A stretch of DNA of 64,000 nt from Shewanella fodinae (GTDB taxonomy: Bacteria > Pseudomonadota > Gammaproteobacteria > Enterobacterales > Shewanellaceae), in the NCBI RefSeq assembly GCF_014651955.1, contig NZ_BMXW01000011.1:59747-123746 (forward strand). The letters run 5' to 3'. Under the pieces are notes generated by a model that worked only from the letters and a program-made list of their open reading frames with translations, did no database searches and was not told the DNA's origin. Shown here piece by piece: positions 26,647 to 36,334 of this stretch (position 1 is its first letter; each line of letters opens with the position of its first letter). Both the position numbers and the translations under genes were made by a program.

Positions 26647-29600
26647 ATGATGAGCGGTAAGCGTCTGCTTTACCTATTGATAAGGTTGTTGATAGGTGGC
26701 TTTTTGCTACTCTCGCTGATGTTGGCAACAGGCTGGTGGTTGCTCACGCAGAAGCAGACTTGGTGGTTACCGCAACTCAACCAGCAGTTACAAGGGAAAG
26801 GACTGCAAATCACCCAACTTAGTTGGCAAATACCGGCTTTAGATACACTGACACTGCCGCAACTAACACTCAATTATCAAGGCAACCAGCTGCACTTTGA
26901 GCAGTTGCAGATCCGTCTGCAACATCCAGTAACCCTTCCGTTACTATGGCAATGGTATTGGCAAGATGATCCGCTGTTAGCTATGGGCAGCTCACAATGG
27001 CTGTTAGAAAATATCCGCGCAGTAAGCTACCAGCGCGCCAGACTGTTATTGACGCCACAACTGCTGTTACCGGAAGATGGTAACAATGCGCTGCCATTAC
27101 CTGTTGCCGCTGGGGTACCAGACATCCAGCTCAATAACACTGAAGTGGCTTTTACTAATGCCACATCTAATAGTTTACGACTGCGACTGCCACAGGTGAC
27201 GTTAACCCGTGACGGAAAATTTGCCAGTCAACTGCAATGGCAGCAGCAAACACAATGGCAACAACTCATGGCGATTAGAGGTGATCTGCAGGCGCAGCTA
27301 GCAACAGATGGCGGCGCACCACAACACTCCTGGCACGCTCAATTATTCCTCACCACTGATGCGCTGCAATCAGCGGTTGCACAGTTGGCTGATGACGAAA
27401 ATGTCCAAGCATTGCAGACCGCATACCCTTGGTTACAGACAGATTTCCTGCAAAAGTTACCACGTATTGGCGGTAGGCTTGAGGCAGACGTTCAACTGGG
27501 GTTACAGCAAGGTAATAGTCTGATGTCCGTCTGTTGGTCAGCACCACAGTTATGGTTGCCAGCAGTTGGTCGTTTAAACCTCACCCCCCAAGCAACGGCA
27601 GAATGCCCGGAAAATAGTGTATCGTTAACCCTTAACGCCACGGATAAACAACAGCAATTAACATTGGCTCCCATGCAACTATCGCTGCAAACCTCAGCAC
27701 CGCAGCGACAGGCGCTAATTGAGTGGCTCGCAAGCTGGCAAGCGGCGCCGGAATTGTCAGACAGCCGGCAGACTGTCGAATCGTTATTATCACAACTAAG
27801 CCAAGTTATCCAGCAACCCACCACCGCGCCTACGGCAGGCTTAACGCTGGATATCCCCGAGGGCGCATCGCTGGATCTAACGCAACACGCACTGACACTG
27901 CCAGCAGTGCAGCTAGTTCCTTCATTGGCAAGTGCCAGCGACTGGCTGACACTCAATATCAAACACCTGATATTAGCGCCAGCCACCCGCCCATCCATAG
28001 GCCTGATGCCGCAAGATAGCGATACCCTGCAGCATCAGCTGTACCAACTGTTGCCGAAGTTACCGCCGCTGCAGTTACAGGCCGATTGGCAACTACAGCT
28101 TAACTTGCCACAAGGGTTACGGTGGCAACAAGCGGATTTTAGCGTGCGCAGCCAAAGCACTCACGCCAGCTTAGCGGGCAAACTACAACTCAAAGGTGAC
28201 AGCGCTGAACTCTTGGTTTCTATCGCTGAAGATGCGCACTTACAAACCCAAAAGTTACAGATCAAAACCGATAAACTGGAGATGAATATCGCCAGCAGCG
28301 ATAGCCGCAGCACGCAACCCCTACAATTCAAACTGACACCGCAGCAATTACAGTTGACCTGGCCGGAACTTAAGCAACAATTGACCGCGTTGAATGCCGC
28401 TGCCGATACGCTTCAGGCCAGTATCGGCGAACTTAAGCTGACATTACCGGGACTGTCTCAACAACAGTGGCACTGGCGCGAAGCTAAGGCTTTAACACAA
28501 CTACAAGCCTTGGCATTTAAACAGCAGCTAGCATTCAATGCCAAAGCTATCCATGTCAGCCAACAGCGCCAGAGCAAACTCGGCTCACGCACAGAAACCC
28601 TTCTGAATCTCGACAACGCCGCACTTACCGAACACTGGCAATGGGATGGCAATCATCTCAGCAGTCAGGAACAATGGCAGTTGGACCGACTGCAGTTTAC
28701 CAGCCAGCATCAGTTACGCCCTGATCTGCAATCTGTGGACGCTGCAGGATACCATCTACTCGGTCATTGGCAAATGCAGGCAAAATTGGCTGATATTCAA
28801 GCATTAGCGGCCAAAAATCTGGTGTTATCCGGTGACTGGCAGTTGCATGGCAACGCTCACCTTAATGCCGACATTGAACTGCAACAACGGGGAACAGCAT
28901 TTACGTTGAGTGGACAGTTCCAGCCACAACTCCATGATGTCATGGGCAGTTATCGGCAGTTACCGTTTGAAGGATTGCAGGCGAGCAGCGCTTGCCGTTT
29001 CGTGCTGGATAATGCCAGCAACCAACCCACTACAGCAGCGGTTAACTGTCAACGACTGGCACTGAACATGGCGGCATTTAATCCGGGCGTAGTGCTGGAT
29101 AATGTCAACCTCGAAGGTGATATTTCACTCACGCCCGAATTGGATATGCAAAAGCGTCAACGGGCGAGCAACTGGTTGCTACCGGGGTTTAATGATGCTG
29201 ATATCCAGTTGTCAGCCAGTGCCAATGCTCTTGGCGGACAACTATCATTGCCGCGTTTTCGTCTGCAACTGCAGCAACCATCGGACGCCTATCTAATGCT
29301 GTTAGGGCTGGATCTGCATCAATTACTACAAGCCAATCCGCAACAAGGCATTGATGCTAGTGGCTTATTTGACGGTGTGTTACCACTTGCCATCACCAAT
29401 AACCAGCTATCGGTCAGCGGCGGACATCTAGCATCGCGCGCGCCCGGAGGAGTTATCCGTATCGGTAACAATCCCGCAGTTCAGCAGATGCGTGCCGGTC
29501 AGCCCTATCTTGATTTTGTGTTTTCTACACTGGAGGAGTTGCAATACCAAGAAATCTACAGCACCTTTGATATGAACACCGATGGCAACGCCACGCTTAA

Positions 29601-29742
29601 TATGATGATCAAAGGCCACGGTAAGGGTGTTGAACGGCCGATTGAGTTAAACTACAGCCATCAAGAAAATCTGCTGCAACTGCTTCGCAGTCTGTCGATC
29701 GGTGACCGATTGCAAACGCAGCTTGAAGCATCCATGCAGTGA
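26647..29742 (+). CDS. ydbH: YdbH-family envelope lipid-transport protein
   Basis: 1031 residues. A single N-terminal transmembrane helix (about 9-35) is followed by a long Gln/Leu-rich beta-strand repeat region, as in AsmA-like bridge proteins. The C-terminal block (IDASGLFDGVLPLAITNNQL, ASRAPGGVIRIG, MMIKGHGKGVERPIELNYSHQEN) is the YdbH signature domain. In E. coli YdbH works with lipoprotein YnbE as one of the redundant inner-to-outer-membrane phospholipid bridges (with TamB and YhdP). The genes ynbE and ydbL follow immediately, supporting the assignment. Confidence 0.9.
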   Translation: MMSGKRLLYLLIRLLIGGFLLLSLMLATGWWLLTQKQTWWLPQLNQQLQGKGLQITQLSWQIPALDTLTLPQLTLNYQGNQLHFEQLQIRLQHPVTLPLLWQWYWQDDPLLAMGSSQWLLENIRAVSYQRARLLLTPQLLLPEDGNNALPLPVAAGVPDIQLNNTEVAFTNATSNSLRLRLPQVTLTRDGKFASQLQWQQQTQWQQLMAIRGDLQAQLATDGGAPQHSWHAQLFLTTDALQSAVAQLADDENVQALQTAYPWLQTDFLQKLPRIGGRLEADVQLGLQQGNSLMSVCWSAPQLWLPAVGRLNLTPQATAECPENSVSLTLNATDKQQQLTLAPMQLSLQTSAPQRQALIEWLASWQAAPELSDSRQTVESLLSQLSQVIQQPTTAPTAGLTLDIPEGASLDLTQHALTLPAVQLVPSLASASDWLTLNIKHLILAPATRPSIGLMPQDSDTLQHQLYQLLPKLPPLQLQADWQLQLNLPQGLRWQQADFSVRSQSTHASLAGKLQLKGDSAELLVSIAEDAHLQTQKLQIKTDKLEMNIASSDSRSTQPLQFKLTPQQLQLTWPELKQQLTALNAAADTLQASIGELKLTLPGLSQQQWHWREAKALTQLQALAFKQQLAFNAKAIHVSQQRQSKLGSRTETLLNLDNAALTEHWQWDGNHLSSQEQWQLDRLQFTSQHQLRPDLQSVDAAGYHLLGHWQMQAKLADIQALAAKNLVLSGDWQLHGNAHLNADIELQQRGTAFTLSGQFQPQLHDVMGSYRQLPFEGLQASSACRFVLDNASNQPTTAAVNCQRLALNMAAFNPGVVLDNVNLEGDISLTPELDMQKRQRASNWLLPGFNDADIQLSASANALGGQLSLPRFRLQLQQPSDAYLMLLGLDLHQLLQANPQQGIDASGLFDGVLPLAITNNQLSVSGGHLASRAPGGVIRIGNNPAVQQMRAGQPYLDFVFSTLEELQYQEIYSTFDMNTDGNATLNMMIKGHGKGVERPIELNYSHQENLLQLLRSLSIGDRLQTQLEASMQ

Positions 29743-29756
29743 AACAGGAACCGGAT

Positions 29757-29951
29757 ATGAATCGTCTCCCGCGTGTAACAGCAAGTTGTTTACTGCTGGG
29801 CATCTTGCTCGGCGGTTGTACCCCTACGGTCAAAATAGAACCACCGGATAAACCGATAGTGATCAATCTTAATGTCAAGATTGAACACGAAATCCGTATC
29901 AAAGTGGATAAAGCACTGGATGATCTGGTGTCTAATGACGAACTTTTTTGA
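29757..29951 (+). CDS. ynbE: YnbE-family outer-membrane lipoprotein
   Basis: 64 residues from ATG 29757, with AGGAACCGG upstream; a GTG at 29739 is possible but would put residues before the signal. Lipobox LLGGC. The mature part (TPTVKIEPPDKPIVINLNVKI) is typical of YnbE, which completes the YdbH beta-bridge at the outer membrane. It sits 14 bases after ydbH. Confidence 0.9.
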   Translation: MNRLPRVTASCLLLGILLGGCTPTVKIEPPDKPIVINLNVKIEHEIRIKVDKALDDLVSNDELF

Positions 29952-29971
29952 TCCCAATGAGGAACTGACAG

Positions 29972-30292
29972 ATGAGAACCCGAATAATAACCCTGCTCTG
30001 CGCAACGCTGCTGAGCTTCTCCAGTTTCGCCATCAGTTTACAGGACGCCAAGGATCAAGGTTTAGTTGGTGAGCAGTTAAATGGTTATCTGGCGGTGGTG
30101 AAACCAGCAGCAGGTGTTGCAGAGCTAGTGAAAGATATCAATGCCAAGCGGCAAGCACAGTATGAAAAAATCGCCAAACAGAATGGCATTGCGGTCGCCG
30201 ATGTAGCCAAGTTAGCTGCGGCCAAAGTGATTGCCAAGGCTGAAAAAGGCCACATGATCCAAGATAATAGCGGCAACTGGATCAAAAAGTAA
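29972..30292 (+). CDS. ydbL: YdbL-family periplasmic protein (DUF1318)
   Basis: 106 residues with signal peptide MRTRIITLLCATLLSFSSFA. Conserved DUF1318 features: LQDAKDQGLVGEQLNGYLAVV, VAELVKDINAKRQAQYEKIA and a C-terminal GNWIKK. In E. coli YdbL is proposed to modulate YdbH-YnbE assembly. Third gene of the operon; gap 20 bases. Confidence 0.9.
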   Translation: MRTRIITLLCATLLSFSSFAISLQDAKDQGLVGEQLNGYLAVVKPAAGVAELVKDINAKRQAQYEKIAKQNGIAVADVAKLAAAKVIAKAEKGHMIQDNSGNWIKK

Positions 30293-30333
30293 CGGCACGG
30301 TGCCAAACGTTATTCCAGAGGGTAAAGACAAAC

Positions 30334-30463
30334 TGAATCACTATGCCATATTGGCATGAATTCATGGTATTAATTCATGAGCGATTTTGTCAAGTATGCG
30401 TGAGAATACTCACCTCTGAAGTGCTTTTACTTTGCCTCCTGCGTATGTGGAGGCTTTTTTTTG
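30334..30463 (+). ncRNA. Candidate small RNA or structured 3' UTR
   Basis: Between ydbL and the convergent GNAT gene there are three stacked inverted repeats: ATGCCATATTGGCAT near 30343; CATGAATT-N9-AATTCATG near 30355-30379; and GTGAGAATACTCAC near 30401. They are followed by a strong terminator at 30434-30462. The structure and the 140-base distance from ydbL suit a small RNA or processed 3' UTR, but no clear promoter was found. Confidence 0.25.
30434..30462 (+). terminator. Rho-independent terminator downstream of ydbL
   Basis: GCCTCC at 30434-30439 pairs with GGAGGC at 30449-30454 and is followed by eight T's. Confidence 0.85.
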
Positions 30464-30511
30464 CACGCTTGTTAAAGCAACAACACGCGGCGAATATAAG
30501 CCAAAGCCCCG

Positions 30512-31024
30512 CTAGCCTAACGTTAATGGTTTTTGCCAAAACATGGCTGACCCCGTTTCCGGCCGCAGCTGATAAGGTGCAAAGCCCGCCTTGAGATAGG
30601 CATGACGAGCGACGGTATTGCCTTCCAGCACTTCCAGCGTCACTTTGCAGCAACCGCGTTGTATCGCTTGCTGTTCCACCGCCTGTAACAACAGTTGGCT
30701 GAGCCCGCGTCCACGCCACTCACTGTGTACCACTAAATCATGAATGTTGAGCAGTGGCGCACATTTAAAGGTAGAAAATCCGAGCACACAGTTAGCGAGC
30801 GCGACCGGAGTTTCTCCGGCAAAAATCAATAAGCTGAAGACATAATCAAGCCGTGCCATGGTGGACACCAAGTTGGTGACGACGGCATTAGGTAAAGCTG
30901 CGCCACCGCCCGTTGGCTCACTAGCATAGTGCTGCATTAATGTCACAATAGCCTCAGCATGCCGTGGTTGCTGATAGTCAGCCACCTCCACCTTAAACGC
31001 TACTAGCCCTTGCGCATGGTCCAA
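30512..31024 (-). CDS. GNAT-family N-acetyltransferase
   Basis: 170 residues. Acetyl-CoA loop in VVHSEWRGRGLSQLLLQAVE (R-G-R-G-L), preceded by LLNIHDLVV and followed by CCKVTLEVLEGNTVARHAYLKAGF: a full-length GNAT of the RimI-like type. The start is TTG at 31024 with AAGGGG 6-7 bases upstream; no in-frame ATG lies before the fold. Substrate unknown. Convergent with the ydbH operon. Confidence 0.87.
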   Translation of the reverse strand: MDHAQGLVAFKVEVADYQQPRHAEAIVTLMQHYASEPTGGGAALPNAVVTNLVSTMARLDYVFSLLIFAGETPVALANCVLGFSTFKCAPLLNIHDLVVHSEWRGRGLSQLLLQAVEQQAIQRGCCKVTLEVLEGNTVARHAYLKAGFAPYQLRPETGSAMFWQKPLTLG

Positions 31025-31064
31025 GATAATCCCCTTTATTTATAGGATACTGTTGCAGATCACT

Positions 31065-31973
31065 TTACGCCGTTACCAGTTGCCGCATCAACCTCTTCAG
31101 CCATTGTAATGCCGGTTGTGACTGCTGCACCGGATGCCAGACACAATTGAGATGATAGCTGGGCATTGCTGCTGGTAACTGCACTTGCTGCAATGCTGCG
31201 CTAGCCGCCAACATAGTGGCGACCCGTTGAGGTAGTACCAAAAGATGATCGGTCTGACTGACAATGGCAGCCGCCGACATATAGCTCTGGCTGTTGACTG
31301 ATATTTGTCGTTTTAATCCCTGCCTAGCTAAAAACCGATCCACGATGGAGTCTCGGGTGCCCAGCGGCGAGTGAAACACATGCGGCGTTGTCACCAACTG
31401 TTGCAAATCCACAGCGCTAGTAATACTGGGATGCCCTTTGCGCACCAAACCACTTAACGGTTCGGTCAACCAGGTTTCACGGCTGAGATGTGGCGGCACT
31501 TTCATGTATTCGTCAAACCCCAATACCAAGTCTATGTCACCATTGGCAAGTTCCGCTTCCGGCAACTGATCGCGCAGAATGGAGATTTCAATATTGATGC
31601 CGGGAGCGAGCTGATTCAGTTGGGCAATCAGCGGCGGGATCAACACACACTCGACATAATCCGTAGTGCTGATAACAAATCGCCGCTGAGAACTGGCCGG
31701 ATCAAACGGTTGCGGCTCACTCAACTGCTGCTCTAACAGTCTCAACGCCTGCTGCACACCGGGATAAAGTGTTTCAGCTCGCCGACTTGGCAACATCCCC
31801 TGAGGCGTACGGACCAACAGTGGATCGTTAAAAGCTGCCCGCAAGCGGTTCAGCGCATGGCTCATCGCCGGCTGACTGATAAACAACCGCTCCGCCGCAC
31901 GGGTGACATTACGTTCCTGCATTAAGGCATCAAATGCCAGCAGCAGGTTGAGATCCAGCTGATTCAGCTTCAT
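31065..31973 (-). CDS. LysR-family regulator, probably of aguBA
   Basis: 302 residues from ATG 31973 (MKLNQLDLNLLLAFDALM). N-terminal helix-turn-helix (NVTRAAERLFISQPAMSHALNRLRAAF, LLVRTPQGMLPSRRAETL) and an effector-binding domain from about residue 90. It is NodD/nitrogen-type in overall look. Divergent from aguB with a 134-base gap, so regulation of the agmatine genes is the natural inference. Confidence 0.88.
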   Translation of the reverse strand: MKLNQLDLNLLLAFDALMQERNVTRAAERLFISQPAMSHALNRLRAAFNDPLLVRTPQGMLPSRRAETLYPGVQQALRLLEQQLSEPQPFDPASSQRRFVISTTDYVECVLIPPLIAQLNQLAPGINIEISILRDQLPEAELANGDIDLVLGFDEYMKVPPHLSRETWLTEPLSGLVRKGHPSITSAVDLQQLVTTPHVFHSPLGTRDSIVDRFLARQGLKRQISVNSQSYMSAAAIVSQTDHLLVLPQRVATMLAASAALQQVQLPAAMPSYHLNCVWHPVQQSQPALQWLKRLMRQLVTA

Positions 31974-31987
31974 CTTAAATTCACCAT

Positions 31988-32014
31988 ATGAATAGATAGA
32001 TTTATAATATTCAT
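31988..32014. promoter_or_regulatory. Candidate LysR binding site
   Basis: ATGAAT at 31988-31993 and ATTCAT at 32009-32014 form an inverted repeat just upstream of the LysR start, within the LysR-aguB divergent interval and overlapping an A/T-rich promoter region. Found by symmetry only. Confidence 0.35.
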
Positions 32015-32107
32015 TTGATGGATACATAACAACTTCATACACTTTGCGCTATTCTGGGGAACAGCACTTGCTTACCCCCTTGCCTCTTACCAAAAGGAGT
32101 CGTTGTT

Positions 32108-32992
32108 ATGGCAAAAGTGAAAGTTGCCGCCACACAGATGGCCTGTTCCTGGGATATTGAATCCAACGTGATCCGCGCTGAAAAACTGGTGCGGCAAGCG
32201 GCCGCTGAGGGCGCACAGATCATCCTTATCCAGGAGCTATTCGAAGCCCCCTACTTCTGCATTGACCAGAGCCCAGAGCACTTTGCCCTGGCACAGACAC
32301 TGGAAGACAGCACTCTGATCAAATACTTCCAGAACATTGCCAAGGAACTGCAAGTGGTGCTGCCGCTGTCATTTTTTGAACGTCGAGGTAACGCCCATTA
32401 CAACTCGCTGGTGGTGATTGATGCCGATGGCAGCTTGCTGGACGTATATCGTAAAACCCATATTCCTAATGGCCCGGCATATCAGGAAAAACAGTTCTTC
32501 ACCCCAGGTGACACCGGCTTCATGGTATGGCAAACCCGTTATGCCAAGATTGGCGTAGGCATATGCTGGGATCAGTGGTTTCCAGAAACCGCTCGCAGCC
32601 TAGCATTGATGGGCGCTGAACTGATTTTCTTCCCAACCGCCATCGGTTCTGAACCCGCTTATCCTGACATTGACTCTCAGCCACACTGGACTCGCGTACA
32701 GCAAGGTCATGCCGCCGCCAATCTGGTGCCGGTGATTGCCTCCAACCGTATTGGTACGGAAAAAAGCAAGTTTATTGAAGGATTGGAGATGACTTTCTAC
32801 GGTTCTTCCTTTATTGCCGATCAGACCGGGGCGTTAGTCGCTCAGGCCGACAAAACCAGTGAATGTGTGCTGGTGCATGAGTTCGATCTGACAGAAATCG
32901 ACAAACAACGCATCAGTTGGGGTCTGTTCCGTGACCGTCGTCCAGCCATGTACGAAACCCTGCTGACCTCTGATGGCGAAAACGTCTGGTAA
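32108..32992 (+). CDS. aguB: N-carbamoylputrescine amidase
   Basis: 294 residues, nitrilase superfamily. Catalytic triad visible as Glu in [11 protein letters not shown], Lys in [12 protein letters not shown] and Cys in [12 protein letters not shown]. The sequence is close to known AguB throughout ([31 protein letters not shown]). It hydrolyses N-carbamoylputrescine to putrescine, CO2 and ammonia in the cytoplasm. AAGGAG precedes the ATG; aguA follows after 10 bases. Confidence 0.95.
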   Translation: MAKVKVAATQMACSWDIESNVIRAEKLVRQAAAEGAQIILIQELFEAPYFCIDQSPEHFALAQTLEDSTLIKYFQNIAKELQVVLPLSFFERRGNAHYNSLVVIDADGSLLDVYRKTHIPNGPAYQEKQFFTPGDTGFMVWQTRYAKIGVGICWDQWFPETARSLALMGAELIFFPTAIGSEPAYPDIDSQPHWTRVQQGHAAANLVPVIASNRIGTEKSKFIEGLEMTFYGSSFIADQTGALVAQADKTSECVLVHEFDLTEIDKQRISWGLFRDRRPAMYETLLTSDGENVW

Positions 32993-33002
32993 GGAATATT
33001 CC

Positions 33003-34097
33003 ATGAGCAGTAATACCTTACAGGGAGCACCACAACAGCACGGCTTTTACATGCCTGCGGAATGGGTGCCACAGCAAGCCGTGTGGATGATCTGGCCTTA
33101 TCGCCCAGATAACTGGCGCGAGGATGGCCATTTTGCGCAGCAAACCTTCGCCGCGGTTGCCAGCGCTATCAGTGCTGCAACGCCGGTGTATATGGCGGTA
33201 CCCAAGCTGGAAATGGCCAAAGCGCAGGAAATTATGCCCGCCGCCGTCAAACTGGTGCCCATCGCCAGCGATGACTGCTGGGCGCGTGATACCGGACCAA
33301 CTATCGTTATCAACGGTCAGGGGCAATGTCGCGGCATTGACTGGGGGTTTAACGCCTGGGGCGGAAATAATGGTGGTCTGTATTCGCCTTGGGATCAGGA
33401 TGAACTGGTAGCACAGCAGATCCTGGCCGAGCACGACTTTGACCGTTATGCCGCACCGCTCATCCTCGAAGGTGGCTCCATCCATGTGGATGGTGAAGGC
33501 ACACTGCTGACCACCGCCGAATGCCTGCTGAATCCTAATCGCAACCCGCACCTGAGTCAGACTCAGATTGAAGCCTGTCTAGCGGAATATCTGGGCGTCA
33601 GTCAGTTCATCTGGTTACCACAGGGTGTCTACATGGATGAAACCGACGGCCATATTGACAACATGTGCTGTTTTGCCCGTCCGGGTGAAGTGATCCTGCA
33701 CTGGTGTGATGATGAAAACGACCCGCAATATCCGCGCTCTCAGGCCGCTTATGCGGTGTTGCAGAACGCCATGGATGCCAAAGGTCGTAAACTGACCATT
33801 CATAAACTGCCGCAACCTGGGCCGCTTTATTGCACTGAACAAGAAGCCGCAGGTGTCGCTAAAGGCTCTGGTGTACCACGTGAAGCTGGTGGTCGTTTGG
33901 CCGGTTCGTATGTGAACTTCCTCATTAGCAACCAGCGGATTGTATTCCCGCTGCTGGACCCGGCAACGGATGACATCGCCAAAGCTAAGCTGCAGCAGAT
34001 ATTTCCTGAGCATGAAGTGGTGGGCGTTGATGCGCGGGAAATCCTCTTAGGCGGTGGCAATATTCACTGTATCACCCAGCAAATTCCCAAGGGCTAA
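33003..34097 (+). CDS. aguA: Agmatine deiminase
   Basis: 364 residues from ATG 33003, preceded by AAGGAATATTCC; an earlier in-frame start would overlap aguB needlessly. Peptidylarginine-deiminase-like propeller: [54 protein letters not shown], and catalytic Cys in [13 protein letters not shown]. It converts agmatine to N-carbamoylputrescine. With aguB it gives a two-step arginine-decarboxylase-derived route to putrescine. Confidence 0.95.
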   Translation: MSSNTLQGAPQQHGFYMPAEWVPQQAVWMIWPYRPDNWREDGHFAQQTFAAVASAISAATPVYMAVPKLEMAKAQEIMPAAVKLVPIASDDCWARDTGPTIVINGQGQCRGIDWGFNAWGGNNGGLYSPWDQDELVAQQILAEHDFDRYAAPLILEGGSIHVDGEGTLLTTAECLLNPNRNPHLSQTQIEACLAEYLGVSQFIWLPQGVYMDETDGHIDNMCCFARPGEVILHWCDDENDPQYPRSQAAYAVLQNAMDAKGRKLTIHKLPQPGPLYCTEQEAAGVAKGSGVPREAGGRLAGSYVNFLISNQRIVFPLLDPATDDIAKAKLQQIFPEHEVVGVDAREILLGGGNIHCITQQIPKG

Positions 34098-34113
34098 TTT
34101 GCTGATATCACAT

Positions 34114-34153
34114 AAAAAAGCCAGTCACGCTATTATGCAAGGCTGGCTTTTTT
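34114..34153. terminator. Bidirectional terminator between aguA and the nickel transporter operon
   Basis: AAAAAAGCCAG at 34114-34124 pairs perfectly with CTGGCTTTTTT at 34143-34153. It serves both convergent operons. Confidence 0.9.
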
Positions 34154-34171
34154 ATACAAAAACGTGACGGT

Positions 34172-34972
34172 TCAGTGATGCTCTTTAGCACCGTGTTTGC
34201 CCGCTTCCACCTCTGATGAGGGATGCACATGCAGATGCTCATGAGCATGTTGGTGTGGATGTCGGTGCATCACCGCCGCATCCAGTTGCCCTGACTGTAA
34301 GATAACTGCCCGGTTTGCCAGTCGCTCCAGCACCGCCCGATCATGAGACACAATAATCATTGCCTGCGGCAACGCCTGCAGATGTTGCAACAATCGTTCT
34401 TCTGCGGCAGCATCCAGACCGTTGGTGGGTTCATCCAGCAACAATATTTCCGGTGACATCGCCAGCACGGTTGCCAACGCTACCATGCGTTTTTCTCCGC
34501 CAGATAACCGATAGGTTATCCGCTCGGCAAACTGCGCCATGCCCAGTGATGTCAATGTCGTCTGGGCTTTAGCAATCGCTTGTTCAGCAGTTAATCCCTG
34601 ATTCAACGGTCCGAAGGCCACGTCTTCCAATACGGTGGGGCAAAACAGCTGATCGTCAGAATCCTGAAACAGCAAGCCCATCCGCTGCCGCACCCGCTGA
34701 AAGCTTTCTTCGCCGACACAGTGCTGACCAAATGCGGTGATGCTGCCACTATTGGGTTTTGCCAAACCGACTAAGACTCTAAGCAAAGTGGATTTCCCTG
34801 CACCATTAGCACCAATTAACGCCAGACGATCGCCTGGGTACAGCTCAAAATTCACTTCACTGAACACCGGCTTTTGTGCATAAGCAAATCCCAGCCCGGC
34901 AACTTTGAGTAAAGCGCTATGGGAAGTCTCCGTCACGCGGTCATCTCTTTGTTTGATATTCTCAGAAACCAT
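34172..34972 (-). CDS. cbiO: ECF nickel/cobalt transporter ATPase
   Basis: 266 residues. ABC motifs: Walker A GANGAGKST, Q-loop LLFQDSDDQLF, signature YRLSGGEKR, Walker B ILLLDEPTNGLD and switch IIVSHD. The last ~30 residues are histidine-rich (MHRHPHQHAHEHLHVHP), a likely metal buffer or sensor. Last gene of the five-gene operon; its start overlaps the permease gene by 11 bases. Confidence 0.92.
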   Translation of the reverse strand: MVSENIKQRDDRVTETSHSALLKVAGLGFAYAQKPVFSEVNFELYPGDRLALIGANGAGKSTLLRVLVGLAKPNSGSITAFGQHCVGEESFQRVRQRMGLLFQDSDDQLFCPTVLEDVAFGPLNQGLTAEQAIAKAQTTLTSLGMAQFAERITYRLSGGEKRMVALATVLAMSPEILLLDEPTNGLDAAAEERLLQHLQALPQAMIIVSHDRAVLERLANRAVILQSGQLDAAVMHRHPHQHAHEHLHVHPSSEVEAGKHGAKEHH

Positions 34973-35732
34973 ATTGCCACCACTGCCATTCTAGCGGCAG
35001 TAAAAACAGTAACACGGCCAGGGTGAGTACCGCAGTGTCACGGCGATGCCATTTAACCGGGGTCAGCAAATGAAACTTACCGTTAAAACCACGGCAACGC
35101 ATGGCACCACTTATACGTTGCGCCCGCTCCATGCTGCGAACCAATAGCATGCCCAGCAAGTGCCCATAACTACGCCAAGTGTGCCAGTTGCTACCTGCGA
35201 CAAACGCCCGCGCTTTCATGGCGGTGCGCAGCCGTTGGTGCTCATCGAATAACACACCGATATAACGCACCGTCATCATAAACAGCTGTACCAGTTTTTC
35301 GGGTATCCCTAACCCCGCTAGCGCGTAACCCAGTTTTACCGGTTCCATCGACCCGACTAATGCCAGCAAAGCAAGCACTACGGCATTACCGCGCAGCAGG
35401 ATCACCAAGGCTTGGATTACCCCCTGATAACTGGCTTCCATTCCGGCAATGGCAAACCAAGGTTTGCCAGCAACAGTGAACGGTAAAAACAGCACTACCA
35501 GCACCATAAACCCTTCAAATGCCAGCAGGCGCTTAATGATAAGTCGCCACTGGCAGCCAAGCAGTATGGTCAGTAGCAGCGCCAAGGCCAATAATGCTAT
35601 CAATGGCCATAATGCGGATAAACACAAAGCACTCAACGTAAAAAACACCGCAGCTAACAAACGGGTACGGGGATCCAGCGCCGCAAACCAGCTCGGCTCA
35701 AGTGCCTGATGTTGCAAGGAGAAACTAGTCAT
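34962..35732 (-). CDS. cbiQ: ECF nickel/cobalt transporter permease, CbiQ/NikQ type
   Basis: 256 residues, five or six hydrophobic segments. The coupling motifs of T-components are present (ARAFVAGSNWHTWRSYG and SMERAQRISGAMRCRGF, the AxxxRG-type helices). It links the substrate-binding CbiM-type protein to the ATPase. It overlaps the neighbouring genes at both ends, so translation is coupled. Confidence 0.9.
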   Translation of the reverse strand: MTSFSLQHQALEPSWFAALDPRTRLLAAVFFTLSALCLSALWPLIALLALALLLTILLGCQWRLIIKRLLAFEGFMVLVVLFLPFTVAGKPWFAIAGMEASYQGVIQALVILLRGNAVVLALLALVGSMEPVKLGYALAGLGIPEKLVQLFMMTVRYIGVLFDEHQRLRTAMKARAFVAGSNWHTWRSYGHLLGMLLVRSMERAQRISGAMRCRGFNGKFHLLTPVKWHRRDTAVLTLAVLLFLLPLEWQWWQYGF

Positions 35733-36334
35733 TGCTGCTGTTTACGGCTACGCCACCACAGCGCACCACCCGTAAGGCCAAAGATAAAACCAATGCCGCC
35801 CAGCAGATCAGACAATCTCAGCCGATCGGCATAGCGCTGCAATTCCATCCGCAACGGCCCAACCTCTTTGGCGACTGCGGTTTGCACCAATTGCTCTAGC
35901 GCGGCTTTATCAATCGCGCTATTTGCGACCGCTGCGGGGCCGCTAGTGACGGCATTATGGGTAACGTTGGAGGTAACGCCAGCAGTAGGATTGACATCTG
36001 GAGCAGCGACTTCAGCGGTTTTTATCTCCCAGTGCGCCACATGACCGTCTTCGGTATCGGCGACTATGCTGTAATCTGCCGCGCCCGGGACTTTAATCCG
36101 AAAGTCGCCCTTGCTGTCGGGACTCACTTCTGCCACCAGTTGATGCTGCCCATCAAATACCTTGATATGTGCGCCACCCGCGGCGATGCCACCAGCAAAA
36201 TAAGCATTGCCAACAATCTCGTTACCTTCCGCCCACGCAAAGACTTTTAGCAAATGAGCCGACACCGGCATACTACAAATTCCGGACAGGCTAAACAGCA
36301 ACCCAAGCAACAGGCATTTATTAGTTTGTCGCAT
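35729..36334 (-). CDS. NikL-like auxiliary membrane protein of the nickel importer
   Basis: 201 residues: signal peptide, a carboxypeptidase-regulatory-like Ig domain (GNAYFAGGIAAGGAHIKVFD, GDFRIKVPGAADYSIVAD), a long Ala/Thr-rich linker, and a C-terminal helix FIFGLTGGALWWRSRKQQQ. This layout matches NikL/CbiL accessory proteins of NikMNQO-type systems. Located between the M and Q genes and overlapping both. Confidence 0.8.
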   Translation of the reverse strand: MRQTNKCLLLGLLFSLSGICSMPVSAHLLKVFAWAEGNEIVGNAYFAGGIAAGGAHIKVFDGQHQLVAEVSPDSKGDFRIKVPGAADYSIVADTEDGHVAHWEIKTAEVAAPDVNPTAGVTSNVTHNAVTSGPAAVANSAIDKAALEQLVQTAVAKEVGPLRMELQRYADRLRLSDLLGGIGFIFGLTGGALWWRSRKQQQ

